Position numbers and translations under genes: made by a program | In this document: positions 62,745 to 64,000 of the stretch, piece after piece | Layout of the letters: each line of letters opens with the position of its first letter | How positions within the stretch are numbered: position 1 is the first letter of the stretch | Source: Serinus canaria | Lineage: Eukaryota > Chordata > Aves > Passeriformes > Fringillidae | NCBI RefSeq assembly: GCF_022539315.1 | Contig: NC_066316.1 | Location: 8,447,501-8,511,500 of the forward strand | Length of the DNA stretch: 64,000 nt | Direction: 5' to 3' | The notes under the pieces: model-generated | What the model saw: the letters and a program-made list of their open reading frames with translations, nothing else | What the model was told of the DNA's origin: nothing | The model's database searches: none

Positions 62745-63100
62745 TTGTGGCAGCAGCTCTTTGGCCACAGGGAGCAGGCACAGACTTTCCCAAGCATTTT
62801 CCTGGGGGAGGCTGTGAGAAGATCAGAGAAAAGAATGAGAAACAATTCTAATCTCCGCTTGCTGCGCCTGTTGTTGTGCACATGTGGAATGTGTTATGGA
62901 GATTTGTTTACCAAAGGGTGATTTCTTACTTGGACAGTGGATGGTGTTGGGATTGATTGACCAATTAGGTCAAAGCTGTAATGGACTGTCTGTAAGGGTT
63001 ACGAGCTTCTTAATAGCATGGTATGATATAGCAGAGCAAAGCAATTGATCAGCCTTCTGCAATCATGGAGTCAGTGCTAATTATTACCCAGCTGGTGACA
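62745..63100 (+). mobile_element. Solo-LTR-like endogenous retroviral remnant, copy 2
   Basis: This is the same LTR family as 52556-52972, in the same orientation. It includes TTCCCAAGCATTTTCCTGGG, GTGAGAAGATCAGAGAA, AACAATTCTAATCT, ACATGTGGAATGTG, GACCAATTAGGTCAAAGCTG, CTGTCTGTAAGGGTTACG and AGCCTTCTGCAATCATGGAG. The two copies differ by many substitutions and indels, so they are probably independent insertions and not the two ends of one provirus. No viral coding region is seen between or beside them. Confidence 0.7.
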
Positions 63101-64000
63101 AAGGCTGGATCAAGGTCATGGTAATTCTTCACATGCTTGTCTCAAGACAACAGGTTACTTAAATCAGACTGTGTCTGCTGCTCTGTGATTGTGGAGGGAG
63201 GGCATACACACAGCTGTAACAATGCTGGTCAGGTAGTACTGAGTGATTCTGTACGACTTAATAAAGTGTAGCATTGATTATGTATTACAAATGATGGATT
63301 TGTAGCCTAAAAAGATCTCATGATAATGGACATCTCATGGCATTATGAGTGGAAGTGGTGAAAAAAGCAGAGCTAGTTTAAATTGCTTCTCTTTACTGTG
63401 GTCTCACCAAGGGAGTAAACACACCTTTGTAGGATATTTCATTATCTGAGCTGGATATAGAATTGACACAATTACCTGTAAAATGATTGTTACTGGCTTG
63501 ATGCCACTAGTAATTGTCTTCATTATAACTCGGGAATTAAGTGTCATCTGTAGGCTGCACTTCAGGCACAAATTCTCATGGTACTCAGTCCAGAATAAAC
63601 AAGAGTGTGTTATTGATTACATCATTACCAGGATAAGCAAACTTAAGGGTGTCAAACTTGTTGTTGCCAGGGGGGAAAAAAAATTTTGAGCCCAACCACA
63701 AAGACCAAGGTTTTATTATTTGTCCAACCTAGAACAACAAAGTTCTACGTAGAACTTCTGAGTGTTAAAATTCAATTAAAAATCTTAGCAAATATCTTGC
63801 TAATTGCATAATCTTGCTGATTTTTAGCAGCATTAAACTGAATAAACTGGACAAGTCCATCACTGGTATAAATCTAGAAGGAGTACTAAGAATAGGCACA
63901 CATCTCTTTTCAGCAGCAGCAAATCTTTTCAGATTCTTAACTGAGCAAATCAATGAAGATCACCCTGGGCTGGACATGTTCTCTGTTTAAAAGAAAGTGC
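63101..64000. other. Intergenic DNA at right edge, no gene recognised
   Basis: AT-rich sequence with ORFs of at most 68 codons. No repeat family or RNA gene was recognised. Confidence 0.5.

Noticed and set aside
1..64000. CRISPR array, operons, tRNA or rRNA genes, prophage
   Set aside because: No regularly spaced repeats, prokaryotic gene organisation or recognisable RNA-gene motifs. The composition and splice signals are those of a vertebrate nuclear genome.

Overview
The window is vertebrate nuclear DNA, most likely from a bird and probably a songbird. The evidence is: a protein-coding exon with consensus vertebrate splice and initiation signals; an AT-rich, CpG-poor background interrupted by one strong CpG-island promoter; a 5'-truncated CR1 LINE of avian type; ancient amniote CORE-SINE (MIR-like) and CR1-L3-like remnants; and two solo-LTR-like copies resembling endogenous retroviral LTRs common in passerine genomes. 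The species cannot be fixed from the sequence alone. No bacterial, organellar or operon-like organisation is present.

The one securely identified gene is CDC42BPA (MRCK-alpha, a CDC42-binding serine/threonine kinase), on the minus strand. Its first coding exon (19144-19321) encodes residues 1-59 and ends at a GTAAGT donor in phase 1. Positions 1-19143 are therefore the 5' part of its long first intron, and the kinase domain lies outside the window to the left. Upstream of the ATG (rightwards on the plus strand) come an AT-rich 5' leader and then a CpG island of about 1.5-1.8 kb (roughly 19760-21545). The island holds GC boxes, a YY1-type motif, a (CGG)8 run, pyrimidine microsatellites and G-rich clusters. 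It is the expected promoter and may be bidirectional.

From about 21.5 kb to 64 kb there is no recognisable gene. This intergenic DNA holds dispersed repeats: a MIR-like element near 23.1 kb, CR1 at 26.6 kb, MIR-like at 28.8, 31.4 and 56.8 kb, a CR1-L3-like remnant at 38.3 kb, and LTRs at 52.6 and 62.8 kb. It also holds a small CpG-preserved patch at 42.1-42.4 kb, a G-quadruplex-prone GGGA run at 49.25 kb, and GC-richer unique DNA at 57.7-59.2 kb. One exon-like signal stands out at 46053: a strong acceptor followed by a 48-codon ORF with a transmembrane-like segment and an AATAAA downstream. I could not assign it to a family.

The most unusual observation is a pair of related segments of about 125-140 bp (18668-18792 and 21284-21425), in the same orientation, on either side of the promoter and first exon. 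The copy at the island edge keeps five CpGs. In the intronic copy, four of those five are TG or CA, as expected if island methylation protection sheltered one copy of an old duplication while the other decayed.
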